64,000 bases of DNA. Source: Ruminiclostridium sufflavum DSM 19573. Its GTDB lineage: Bacteria; Bacillota; Clostridia; Acetivibrionales; DSM-1351. This document shows positions 15,846 through 24,312 of the stretch, in pieces. The first letter of the stretch is position 1, and each line of letters begins with the position of its first letter. Under the pieces are notes generated by a model that did not search any database, was not told the DNA's origin, and was given only the letters and a program-made list of their open reading frames with translations. The position numbers were made by a program, and so were the translations under genes. The stretch is taken from assembly GCF_003208175.1 (NCBI RefSeq), contig NZ_QKMR01000014.1, positions 62,001 through 126,000 on the forward strand. Direction: 5' to 3'.

Positions 15846-18800
15846 ATGTATTTAAAAAGATTGGAAATACAGGGTTTTAAATCATTTGCAGATAAAATAT
15901 CATTAGATTTTGCTTCGGGAATTACAGCTGTTGTGGGTCCGAACGGAAGCGGTAAAAGTAATATCGGCGATGCGGTAAGATGGGCTCTGGGTGAGCAAAG
16001 TGCAAAAACGCTCAGAGGAAGTAAAATGGAGGATGTTATTTTTGCGGGGACGGAAAACAGAAAGCCTGTAGGCTTTGCCGAGGTATCTCTTACTATTGAT
16101 AATTCTGATAATTATCTGCCTGTATCCTACAGTGAAGTTACAATAACCAGAAGAGTTTACCGTTCGGGTGAAAGTGAATACTATATTAACAAAACATCCT
16201 GCCGTCTCAAGGATATATATGAGCTTCTTCTGGATACCGGAATAGGCAGGGACGGATATTCCATTATCGGGCAGGGAAGAGTTGATGAGATTCTCAGTAC
16301 AAAATCAGAGGACAGAAGACATATATTTGAGGAAGCCTCCGGAATTATGAAATACAAGGTCAGAAAGCAGGAAGCTGAAAGAAAGCTTGAATTAACGGAG
16401 CAGAATCTTATTCGTATCAAGGATATAATTAATGAGCTGGAATCGCAGATAGAGCCCTTGAGAGAGCAATCCGAAGCGGCAAAAAAATATCTGACCTTGA
16501 GAGATGCATTAAAGGAATTAGAGATTAATGTTTATTTGGACAGTATAGATAATTTAAAAGAAAAAATAAAGGAATACGAGGTAAACTTTAAAGATATAAA
16601 AGACAACATTGAAGCAGAAGAGAGAAAGCTGCGCAATATAACGGCTCAAAACCAGCAAAAGAATGAAATATTGAAGGAGCTGGAAATAAAGGTTAACGAA
16701 GCCAGGGACAAATATTATATTGTTGAAGCAAATCTTGAAAAAAGCAGTTCTGAGATAAATGTAAACAGAGAAAAAATAAACAGTCTGGATCAAAATATGA
16801 ACCGCCTTGATGAGGAAATTTCAGAGATTGATTCAAAAACAGAGCTTTTATTAAAGGAGGAGAAAAACAGACAAAGTAAAATTGTATATTTAAAAGGACA
16901 GCAGGAGGAGTTCTCAGCCAAGCTTTTTAAATATCAGGCTGAGCTGGATGCGGTTATTTCAACACTTGGAGAGAGTGAACGTAAAATTGAAATGCTTAAA
17001 GCCGGAATAATGGACAAGCTGGATATTCAATCAGACAAAAGAACTCAAATAAACAATATAAAAAATCATATTGAAAATATAAAGAAGAGACAGAATTCAA
17101 TTGGAACAGAGATATATACTCTTAAGCTGGAAAAAGACAAAGACAATATGAAGAAGGAAGACCTGACAGAGAGTATAAGAAATACTGTTATGCTTATTAA
17201 GCATGAAAAGGAAAAGATTGAAGAACTTAGTACAGAAAAGCATGAGTTTAAGACTGCACTTATTGATCTGGAGAAGCAGCAGGGAACCGTAAAAACAGAT
17301 ATACAGGTAAAAGCATCCAGACACAGGCTGCTGAGGGATATGGAAAAAAGTATGGAAGGCTACAGCCGAAGTGTAAAAGAAATAATGAATGCCTGCAAGG
17401 CCTCGGCAGACTTCGGGAAAGGTATTCATGGCACTGTTGCACAGCTTTTCAGCGTAGACAAAAGGTATGAGACTGCCATAGAAATGACATTGGGCGGTGC
17501 CCTTCAAAATATTGTTTCTTCTTCCGAAGATGATGCAAAGAAAGCAATAGACTTTTTGAAGCGGAACAGGATGGGCAGGGCAACATTTCTTCCTGTTACT
17601 GCGGTACACGGAAAACGCCTTGACGACAATACCATTAACAAATTAAAGGAATACAACGGGTTTTGCGGGATTGCTTCCGACCTTGTTCACTGCGGCGATA
17701 AATACAAAGGGATTGTGCTGAATCTTTTAGGAAAGGTTGTTGTAGCTGAGAACCTTGATGCAGGCATAAATATTGCCAGAAAATTCAGTTATTCCTTCAG
17801 AATTGTAACCCTTGAAGGAGATATATTAAGCACCAGCGGTTCTATGTCCGGAGGCAGCAGTGACCATAAGGGTTCAGGTATATTAGGAAGAAGCAGGGAA
17901 ATTGCCGAGCTTGAGGAAGCTGTTGAAGGCTTGAAAAAGCAGGATATCAGATTAGGTGAAAAGGCTGCCGAGGTAAGAAGCATGATAGCCGAAACAGATA
18001 CCGAATTGAATGAGGAAAATACAAGATTAAGAGATAACGAGCTTGTTAAAACAAGAGATGAGAACCATTTGAGCATGCTTGAAGACAACATTTTAAAAAC
18101 GGCTGCAAAGATTGGTATGCTCAATGATGAGAAATCCCAGATGGTACAGCAGGAACAGGATACCGTAAGGGAGATGGAAAAATACGAGCTTGAGCTTGAG
18201 GCGATTGAAAAGGATATTTCTTTAACCAAGGCTGTAATTGCCGAGCATCAGGAAAAATTCAAATCTGACCAGACAGTCAGAGATGGTCTGCATGAGGATA
18301 TAACTGACTTCAAGATATCAGTTAATTCAATAGCTGAGAGCCTTCAAAGTGTTAATGAGCATATGGAGAGAATTAACACGGATAAGGAGACAATGCATAA
18401 AAGCAAGGTCAGAAAGGAACATGAAAAGCTAAAAGCCTCTGATGAAATTGAATCGCTGAAGCAGGAAATTGAAGGCCTTGAAAATGCCATAAAAAAGCTC
18501 CAAGCAGAAAAAACCGGCAGAACTATGGAAATAGACAGGCTTGCTGAAGAGAAAAAAGTTCTTGAGGAGGAATCCTCAGACTTCATAGAAAGACTGAATG
18601 CTTCAAACAAGACTATTCACTTGCTGCAGGAAGAGTATAACAGATTTGATGTAAAAAACACCAAGGCTGAAGCAGAAATGAAAGCTATACAGGACAGGAT
18701 GTGGGATGAATATGAGCTTACTTATACTAATGCGGCAGAGCTCAAAAAAGAAATACGGAGCCTTCCGGAGGCCCAGAGGACTATAAATGACTACAGGACT

Positions 18801-19418
18801 CAAATAAAGCTCCTTGGCCCTGTTAATGTTTCAGCAATTGATGATTATATTAAAACAAAAGAGAGATATGAGTTTATGTCTGCTCAGCAGGAGGATATGG
18901 AGCAGGCAAAGGAAAAACTGCATAAAATTATACATGAAATGGTACAGGTAATGAAAAAGCAATTTGTTGAGCAGTTTAAAATTATAAATGAAAACTTTGG
19001 AATAGTATACCGCGAATTATTTGGAGGCGGTCATGCTGAGCTGATTATCTGTGATATGGATAATGTTCTCGAAAGCGGTATTGAGATTGCTGTTCAGCCG
19101 CCGGGGAAAAGGCTTCAGAATATGATGCTGCTTTCGGGAGGAGAACGTGCCTTTACAGCTATTGCATTGCTCTTCTCTATACTGAGAATGAAGCCTACGC
19201 CGTTCTGCCTGCTTGATGAAATTGAAGCGGCACTTGATGATGCAAATGTATATAGATTCGGTGAATATTTGAAGAAATTCTCGAAAAACACCCAGTTTAT
19301 CATGGTAACCCATCGTAAAGGCACCATGGAGGCAGCAAATACAATGTACGGAGTTACAATGCAGGAGCATGGAATTTCCAGGGTAGTGTCCATGAAAATG
19401 GGTGAAATTGCAGTATAG
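15846..19418 (+). CDS. smc: Chromosome segregation protein SMC
   Basis: Condensin ATPase of 1190 residues. N-terminal Walker A in VVGPNGSGKSNIGDAVRW, long coiled coils (about 170-500 and 680-1010), a hinge near 515-640 (GIHGTVAQLFSVDKRYETAI), and a C-terminal head with signature LLSGGERAFTAIALLFS and Walker B PFCLLDEIEAALDDANV. The start is ATG 15846 shortly after GGGGTGTGG; the longer frame from 15828 adds six residues not seen in the family. ftsY follows after 78 nt, the usual clostridial order. Its partners ScpA and ScpB are not in the window. Confidence 0.97.
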   Translation: MYLKRLEIQGFKSFADKISLDFASGITAVVGPNGSGKSNIGDAVRWALGEQSAKTLRGSKMEDVIFAGTENRKPVGFAEVSLTIDNSDNYLPVSYSEVTITRRVYRSGESEYYINKTSCRLKDIYELLLDTGIGRDGYSIIGQGRVDEILSTKSEDRRHIFEEASGIMKYKVRKQEAERKLELTEQNLIRIKDIINELESQIEPLREQSEAAKKYLTLRDALKELEINVYLDSIDNLKEKIKEYEVNFKDIKDNIEAEERKLRNITAQNQQKNEILKELEIKVNEARDKYYIVEANLEKSSSEINVNREKINSLDQNMNRLDEEISEIDSKTELLLKEEKNRQSKIVYLKGQQEEFSAKLFKYQAELDAVISTLGESERKIEMLKAGIMDKLDIQSDKRTQINNIKNHIENIKKRQNSIGTEIYTLKLEKDKDNMKKEDLTESIRNTVMLIKHEKEKIEELSTEKHEFKTALIDLEKQQGTVKTDIQVKASRHRLLRDMEKSMEGYSRSVKEIMNACKASADFGKGIHGTVAQLFSVDKRYETAIEMTLGGALQNIVSSSEDDAKKAIDFLKRNRMGRATFLPVTAVHGKRLDDNTINKLKEYNGFCGIASDLVHCGDKYKGIVLNLLGKVVVAENLDAGINIARKFSYSFRIVTLEGDILSTSGSMSGGSSDHKGSGILGRSREIAELEEAVEGLKKQDIRLGEKAAEVRSMIAETDTELNEENTRLRDNELVKTRDENHLSMLEDNILKTAAKIGMLNDEKSQMVQQEQDTVREMEKYELELEAIEKDISLTKAVIAEHQEKFKSDQTVRDGLHEDITDFKISVNSIAESLQSVNEHMERINTDKETMHKSKVRKEHEKLKASDEIESLKQEIEGLENAIKKLQAEKTGRTMEIDRLAEEKKVLEEESSDFIERLNASNKTIHLLQEEYNRFDVKNTKAEAEMKAIQDRMWDEYELTYTNAAELKKEIRSLPEAQRTINDYRTQIKLLGPVNVSAIDDYIKTKERYEFMSAQQEDMEQAKEKLHKIIHEMVQVMKKQFVEQFKIINENFGIVYRELFGGGHAELIICDMDNVLESGIEIAVQPPGKRLQNMMLLSGGERAFTAIALLFSILRMKPTPFCLLDEIEAALDDANVYRFGEYLKKFSKNTQFIMVTHRKGTMEAANTMYGVTMQEHGISRVVSMKMGEIAV

Positions 19419-19496
19419 AATAAACTGGCAAGTTATGCCATACATAAGCGGTTTATATAAATAATAACTAATATAGAACATTCTGGAGGATTTAAA

Positions 19497-20405
19497 ATGG
19501 GCTTTTTTGACAGATTAAAGGACGGATTGCAAAAAACAAGAAAAAGTATCACTGAAAAGATAGATCAGGTGCTTGTTTCATTTGGCAAGGTGGATGAGGA
19601 ATTATTTGATGAGCTTGAGGAAATTCTAATTACATCCGACATAGGAATAGAAACCACAATGAGGATAATTGAGGATTTAAAGGAAAAAACCCGTGAAAGA
19701 AAAATCATTGATGCCTTGAAGGTCAAGGACCTGTTAAAGGAAGAGCTTGAGGAAATACTGGATACCGGTGAAAGTGCTTTAAAGCTTGATTCCAAGCCGT
19801 CAGTCATCATTGTAATAGGTGTCAACGGAGTTGGAAAGACAACATCTATCGGTAAAATTGCAAATTATTATAAAAGTCAGGGTAAAAAGGTTTTACTGGC
19901 TGCAGGAGATACATTCAGAGCAGCAGCGATAGATCAGCTGGAAATATGGGCTGACAGAGTAGGTGCGGAGATAATAGAGCAAAAGGAAGGCTCGGATCCT
20001 GCTGCGGTGGTATTTGATGCCGCTCAGGCAGCCAAGTCAAGAAAAGCCGATTTGCTGATTTGTGATACAGCAGGAAGACTGCACACAAAGAAAAATCTCA
20101 TGGAGGAGCTGAAAAAGGTTTCGAGAGTATTGGACAGAGAGCTGCCCGGAGCAGATAGGGAAACCTTGTTGGTGCTGGATGCGACTACGGGACAAAATGC
20201 AATTTCACAGGCAAAAACCTTCAAAGAAGCTGCCGACATTACGGGAATTGTTCTCACAAAGCTGGACGGAACAGCGAAGGGCGGAATTGTAATTGCAATA
20301 AAATCAGAGCTGGATATACCTGTTAAGCTGATTGGCGTCGGTGAACAGATAGATGATTTGCAAAAATTTAATGCGAAGGAATTTGTTGAGGCTCTGTTTT
20401 CGTAA
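19497..20405 (+). CDS. ftsY: Signal recognition particle receptor FtsY
   Basis: SRP receptor GTPase at the cytoplasmic membrane; it docks SRP-ribosome complexes together with Ffh (also in this window). NG domain motifs: G1 GVNGVGKTTSIGKIA, DTFRAAAIDQLE, DTAGRLHTK, TKLDGTAKGG and the C-terminal GVGEQIDDLQKF. 302 residues, so it has the short N-terminal region typical of Gram-positive FtsY rather than the long acidic A domain. The start is ATG 19497 after CTGGAGG. Confidence 0.97.
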   Translation: MGFFDRLKDGLQKTRKSITEKIDQVLVSFGKVDEELFDELEEILITSDIGIETTMRIIEDLKEKTRERKIIDALKVKDLLKEELEEILDTGESALKLDSKPSVIIVIGVNGVGKTTSIGKIANYYKSQGKKVLLAAGDTFRAAAIDQLEIWADRVGAEIIEQKEGSDPAAVVFDAAQAAKSRKADLLICDTAGRLHTKKNLMEELKKVSRVLDRELPGADRETLLVLDATTGQNAISQAKTFKEAADITGIVLTKLDGTAKGGIVIAIKSELDIPVKLIGVGEQIDDLQKFNAKEFVEALFS

Positions 20406-20412
20406 GGATAAC

Positions 20413-20526
20413 TAAAGTCAATTACGTTTAAAGCCTTCGCGGCGAATTAAGCTTTTAATCTAATTTTGAGCTCAGGTTATTACGGGCCGATACAACCGGT
20501 TCTTCAGCCGGCAGTAATTGACTTTT
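20413..20526. repeat. Inverted-repeat element, copy 3 (114 bp)
   Basis: Ends TAAAGTCAATTAC (20413-20425) and GTAATTGACTTTT (20514-20526) are inverted copies with 12 of 13 matches. Internal blocks AAAGCCTTCGC and TTCAGCCGGCAG are shared with other copies. It lies 8 nt after ftsY and would fold into a long stem, so it may also end ftsY transcription. Confidence 0.8.
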
Positions 20527-20587
20527 TTATAAATTTCAGTACAGATATTTACTATTGTAATCAGAATATAGCGTTAGGAGGGAAAAT

Positions 20588-23443
20588 ATGATATATGATT
20601 ATTACAAGGAAAAAGGCAAAAAGCATTATAAGTGGAAAATAGTTATATTAGCGGTAGCTGTCATTGCAATAATAGGCTTAATTGTCGGGAGTTCGATATA
20701 CATGGAGCTCATTCAGCTAAAGGAGCTGAACATGCAGGCCGACTACACCTCGGTTTACACTAAAAACCTTCTGTACAAGGTCGTATCCTTTTTTGCCGGC
20801 TTTGTAACTGTTTCACTGTTTATTTATTTTACTAATGTGGCAGTAATTAAAAATTTGAAAAAATATTTTGCCAATAACAATATTGAGCAAAGAAAGCTTA
20901 TTAATGTTCCGGCAGCTTTGGCAGTCGGTGTTTTAGGCGCATTGGCGGTTAAAAACTTTTTCTATGACAAAGCATTGCTTTTCCTGAATTCCATAGATTT
21001 TGGAAGAGTTGATCCCCAGTTTGGTCAGGACATCGGATACTATATGTTTCAAAGGCCTTTTTACATGTCCTTGCTTAGCTTTATTTCAAATCTATGGCTG
21101 CTTGTAGTTGTTTATACGGTGGTATATTATGCTATGGTTTTACTGGCAGCCATGGGCGGAACATTTGAATTCAAGGAGTTTAAAGACAAAACAATACTCA
21201 GGCATAATCTTATAAACATTGCTGTATTTTTTGTGCTTAAAACGATTTCATACAAATTCCAGAGAGAGGATCTTTTATTTTCAGCCTTTACAGATACAGG
21301 TGTCAGCGGCGCGGGATATTCCAATACAAATATTTGGATTAGATTTTATACCATAGCTCCCTTAATTGTTTTGGTTATTGTATTGATATCGGGCTTCTTT
21401 ATGTGGAAGGGCAGGATGAAAAAGGCGGCTGTCTCAATAGCTGTATATCCGGTAATTTTTATACTGGTATCTATTGCTTCGGCTCTTGTACAGACAGTTA
21501 TAGTAAAACCCAATGAATTTGAGTACGAAAAGGATTATTTGCAGCAGAATATGATTGAAACAAGGGCTGCATACGGACTTGACAAGATTGAAACCTACGA
21601 TTTCAAGACAATAAAGGATTTAACTCCGCAAATAATTGAAAATAACAGAAATACCATTGACAATATCAGAGTGGTGGATTATGCCCCTACGCTGGAAAGC
21701 AATAAACAGCTTCAAAGCAATACAAATTTTTATACCTTTAATACCGGAGATATTTTAAATTATACAGTCAACGGCAAGGAGATTCCTGTGCTTATATCAG
21801 CAAGGGAAATTAACACCTCCAAGCTTCAGAATCAAAATTTTGTAAATAAAACCTTTAAATATACTCATGGCTACGGTGTTGTTGTAAATCCGATAAACAA
21901 GCTGACAACTCAGGGACAGGTTGAGTTTCTGGTAAGCGGACTAAAAATGGACACAGTTGATAAGACCTCACTAAGCATAAAGGAACCAAGAATATATTAC
22001 GGAGAGCTTACAAACAATTTTGTCATAGTAAGTTCAAAGTCTGCCGGCAAGGAGCCTGAGATTGATTATGACGGAACAACGGCAACATATTTTGATTCTG
22101 CCAATACTGAGGATGGTTCCAATGCTGAAAAAATAAGACTGAATCTGCTGAACAGGCTGTTATTTTCAGCTAAATATATGGATGCAAATCTTCTGGTGTC
22201 AAGTAATATTTCATCGGATTCACAAATTCTGCTCAATAGAAATGTGGTTGAAAGAGCACAAAAGGGAGTTCCCTTTCTTCGGGTGGATTCAGATCCTGCT
22301 TTGACAATTACTTCGGATGGGAGACTGAAATGGGTTTTAGATGCTTATACGGTTTCAAGCAACTATCCTTATGCTCAGAATTTCTATACGGAAAGCAGTG
22401 AAGCTGATTTAAGAGCACTTAACGGTACAAACTACATCAGGAACTCTGTTAAGGTCACTGTTGATGCATATGACGGCAATGTCAAGTATTATATTATTGA
22501 TGAGACCGATCCTATTATCAAGGCTTATAAAAAGGTTTATCCGGGAGTATTTTCCGAGGAGCCTCTTCCGGAGGATATAGCATTGCACATGAGATATCCC
22601 GAGACCTTATTCAAGGTTCAGACTGAAATGCTCAAAAAATATCACTTAGACCCTGAAAAGCAGGAAAATATATCTACATTTTATACAAATCAGGATGCCT
22701 GGTCAATTGCAAAATATCCTGATAAAAGCAGCCCGACGGGAGTAAAGGAAATAGACTCCTACTACAATATGATAAAGCTTCCCGACAATTTGGGCACAAA
22801 AGAGGAGCTAATACTAATGAGGCCTTTTACACCTTCGGCTGATAAGCATAATATGATGTCATGGCTTGCGGTCAGAAATTCCAAAGAGGATTACGGAAAA
22901 ATGATACTGTTTAACTTCCCGAAGGACACCAATATACTAGGTCCTGATCAGGTGGAGAACAATATAAATGCAATAAGTGAAATTTCTCAGAATCTTGCGC
23001 TTTGGGGACAGGGAAGTTCAAAGACCTTCAAGGGCAGCCTGCTGGTAATTCCGATTGAAAACAGCATTCTTTATGTTGAACCGATATATATCCAATCAGA
23101 CAGTACATCGTCTATTCCGCAGGTTAAAACAGTGATAGTGGGGTATCAGCAGGGAAATGATTTCAAGCATGGTATTGGAGACAATCTGGATTCTGCTTTG
23201 GCTGATTTATTTAATGGGACTGTAAAAGCAGGTGACAATAAAATACCCACTGTAGATCAGACAACCGGTGAAATTAAAAATCCGGAGGAGGAAGGAAATA
23301 CATCTGCTCCGCCGGCGGATAATGAACAAAAGTCAGAAATTGACGAAGCGAAGCTGGATGAGCTTCAGAAAAAGCTTGATGCTTTGATGAAGCAATCAGA
23401 AGAGATAAGCGAGTTAATTGACAGCCTTAGGAAGAGTAAATAA
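20588..23443 (+). CDS. UPF0182 family membrane protein
   Basis: Large (951 residues) membrane protein of the UPF0182/COG1615 family, function unknown. About seven hydrophobic segments lie in the first 310 residues (for example IVILAVAVIAIIGLIVG and IAPLIVLVIVLISGFF); the remaining part is a large, probably extracytoplasmic region, followed by a Glu/Lys-rich tail with a short coiled coil (ELQKKLDALMKQSEEI). Family members keep a conserved YPEVLF/MRYPETLF-like segment, present as HMRYPETLFKVQ. The start is ATG 20588 after TTAGGAGGG. Confidence 0.88.
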   Translation: MIYDYYKEKGKKHYKWKIVILAVAVIAIIGLIVGSSIYMELIQLKELNMQADYTSVYTKNLLYKVVSFFAGFVTVSLFIYFTNVAVIKNLKKYFANNNIEQRKLINVPAALAVGVLGALAVKNFFYDKALLFLNSIDFGRVDPQFGQDIGYYMFQRPFYMSLLSFISNLWLLVVVYTVVYYAMVLLAAMGGTFEFKEFKDKTILRHNLINIAVFFVLKTISYKFQREDLLFSAFTDTGVSGAGYSNTNIWIRFYTIAPLIVLVIVLISGFFMWKGRMKKAAVSIAVYPVIFILVSIASALVQTVIVKPNEFEYEKDYLQQNMIETRAAYGLDKIETYDFKTIKDLTPQIIENNRNTIDNIRVVDYAPTLESNKQLQSNTNFYTFNTGDILNYTVNGKEIPVLISAREINTSKLQNQNFVNKTFKYTHGYGVVVNPINKLTTQGQVEFLVSGLKMDTVDKTSLSIKEPRIYYGELTNNFVIVSSKSAGKEPEIDYDGTTATYFDSANTEDGSNAEKIRLNLLNRLLFSAKYMDANLLVSSNISSDSQILLNRNVVERAQKGVPFLRVDSDPALTITSDGRLKWVLDAYTVSSNYPYAQNFYTESSEADLRALNGTNYIRNSVKVTVDAYDGNVKYYIIDETDPIIKAYKKVYPGVFSEEPLPEDIALHMRYPETLFKVQTEMLKKYHLDPEKQENISTFYTNQDAWSIAKYPDKSSPTGVKEIDSYYNMIKLPDNLGTKEELILMRPFTPSADKHNMMSWLAVRNSKEDYGKMILFNFPKDTNILGPDQVENNINAISEISQNLALWGQGSSKTFKGSLLVIPIENSILYVEPIYIQSDSTSSIPQVKTVIVGYQQGNDFKHGIGDNLDSALADLFNGTVKAGDNKIPTVDQTTGEIKNPEEEGNTSAPPADNEQKSEIDEAKLDELQKKLDALMKQSEEISELIDSLRKSK

Positions 23444-23558
23444 ATTCAGACTGTTATAAAAAACACTAGGTTTTGTGAATAGAATATATCCATTACAAAT
23501 ACATTAAATTGCGGCATAAGAAGTTAAATAAAAAATAAATAGACAGGAATGGTGGATT

Positions 23559-23780
23559 ATGGCTGAGGTTAAATATGAAATAACAAAAAATTTGGGCGTT
23601 TTATCAGAAAATGCAAAGGGATGGATAAAGGAGCTGAATTTGGTCAGCTGGAATGACAGAGCTCCCAAATATGATATAAGGGAATGGTCTCCTGAGCATG
23701 ACAGAATGGGCAAGGGAATTACCCTGACGCAGGAGGAGCTTGCTGAGCTGAAAAGCTTGTTAAATAATATTGACCTTTAA
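23559..23780 (+). CDS. ydbC: YdbC/PC4-like single-strand nucleic-acid-binding protein
   Basis: 73-residue protein of the bacterial YdbC group, related to the eukaryotic transcription coactivator PC4, which binds single-stranded DNA. Visible pattern: KGWIKELNLVSWNDRAPKYD then REWSPEHDRMGKGITLTQEE. The cellular role in bacteria is not established. The start is ATG 23559 with a weak AGGAATGG upstream. It converges on a short minus-strand DUF1540 gene with a strong hairpin between them. Confidence 0.85.
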   Translation: MAEVKYEITKNLGVLSENAKGWIKELNLVSWNDRAPKYDIREWSPEHDRMGKGITLTQEELAELKSLLNNIDL

Positions 23781-23810
23781 TTCGAAAACTTGATTCCTCA
23801 AGATTTAAAC

Positions 23811-23872
23811 AGGCTGCTGTAAAGTGCTATAACCGCTAATGCTTGAGTGGTTACACTTTACAACAGCCTTTT
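23811..23872. terminator. Bidirectional terminator between ydbC and DUF1540 gene
   Basis: Arms AGGCTGCTGTAAAGTG and CACTTTACAACAGCCT pair over about 15 bp, with a smaller inner stem, followed by TTTT on the plus strand. It lies between two converging genes. Confidence 0.8.
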
Positions 23873-23887
23873 GGATGAATTTAAAAG

Positions 23888-24049
23888 TTATTTCTTTTCA
23901 AAGGATTGACAATCTGTACATTCAATCATAGTCGGATCTGATTCATGAGTGCCTACCTGAATCTTTTGCAGTGCACAATAGTCCTCCGAGCTGCTGTGAA
24001 ATTTGCAGCTGCTGACTGTACAGGCGATACTTGGGTTTTTACTATTCAT
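23888..24049 (-). CDS. DUF1540 domain small cysteine-rich protein
   Basis: 53-residue protein below the usual ORF size cut. It reads MNSKNPSIACTVSSCKF at the start and MIECTDCQSFEKK at the end. The four spaced cysteines (ACTVSSC...YCALQKI...CTDC, five in all) and the xxCxVxxCxF start match DUF1540, a small presumably metal-binding domain common in Clostridia. The ATG at 24049 follows TTGGAGTG by 9 nt. Function unknown. It has its own transcription unit, diverging from nrdD and ending at the shared hairpin. Confidence 0.85.
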   Translation of the reverse strand: MNSKNPSIACTVSSCKFHSSSEDYCALQKIQVGTHESDPTMIECTDCQSFEKK

Positions 24050-24222
24050 TTTGATATCACTCCAATTCTTTTTTATTTTGTAACAGTTATTATTATTGTT
24101 TTATAATATGTAAAATATTCAGTCAAAATTTTAAAAAAGCTTTAAAAATAGATATACCTTAAAAATCAAATCTTATTAAGATATAAAGGGCAGAAATTAA
24201 ATTTAAATCATTTTAATTGTCC

Positions 24223-24271
24223 TTGACACTATATATTTGATAGTGATAGTATTAATACACAATATATGGCG
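24223..24271 (+). promoter_or_regulatory. nrdD promoter with two NrdR boxes
   Basis: TTGACA (24223-24228) and TAGTAT (24247-24252), 18 nt apart, form the promoter. ACACTATATATTTGA (24226-24240) and ACACAATATATGGCG (24257-24271) both fit the NrdR box pattern ACAC-W-ATATATWG. Their starts are 31 bp apart, about three helical turns, as is usual for NrdR pairs, and they cover the -35, the -10 and the initial transcribed region. NrdR is an ATP/dATP-sensing repressor of nucleotide reductase genes. Confidence 0.8.
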
Positions 24272-24312
24272 TGGTAAATAATGTAAATTTTTAGAGGGGT
24301 GGCAAAACCGCA

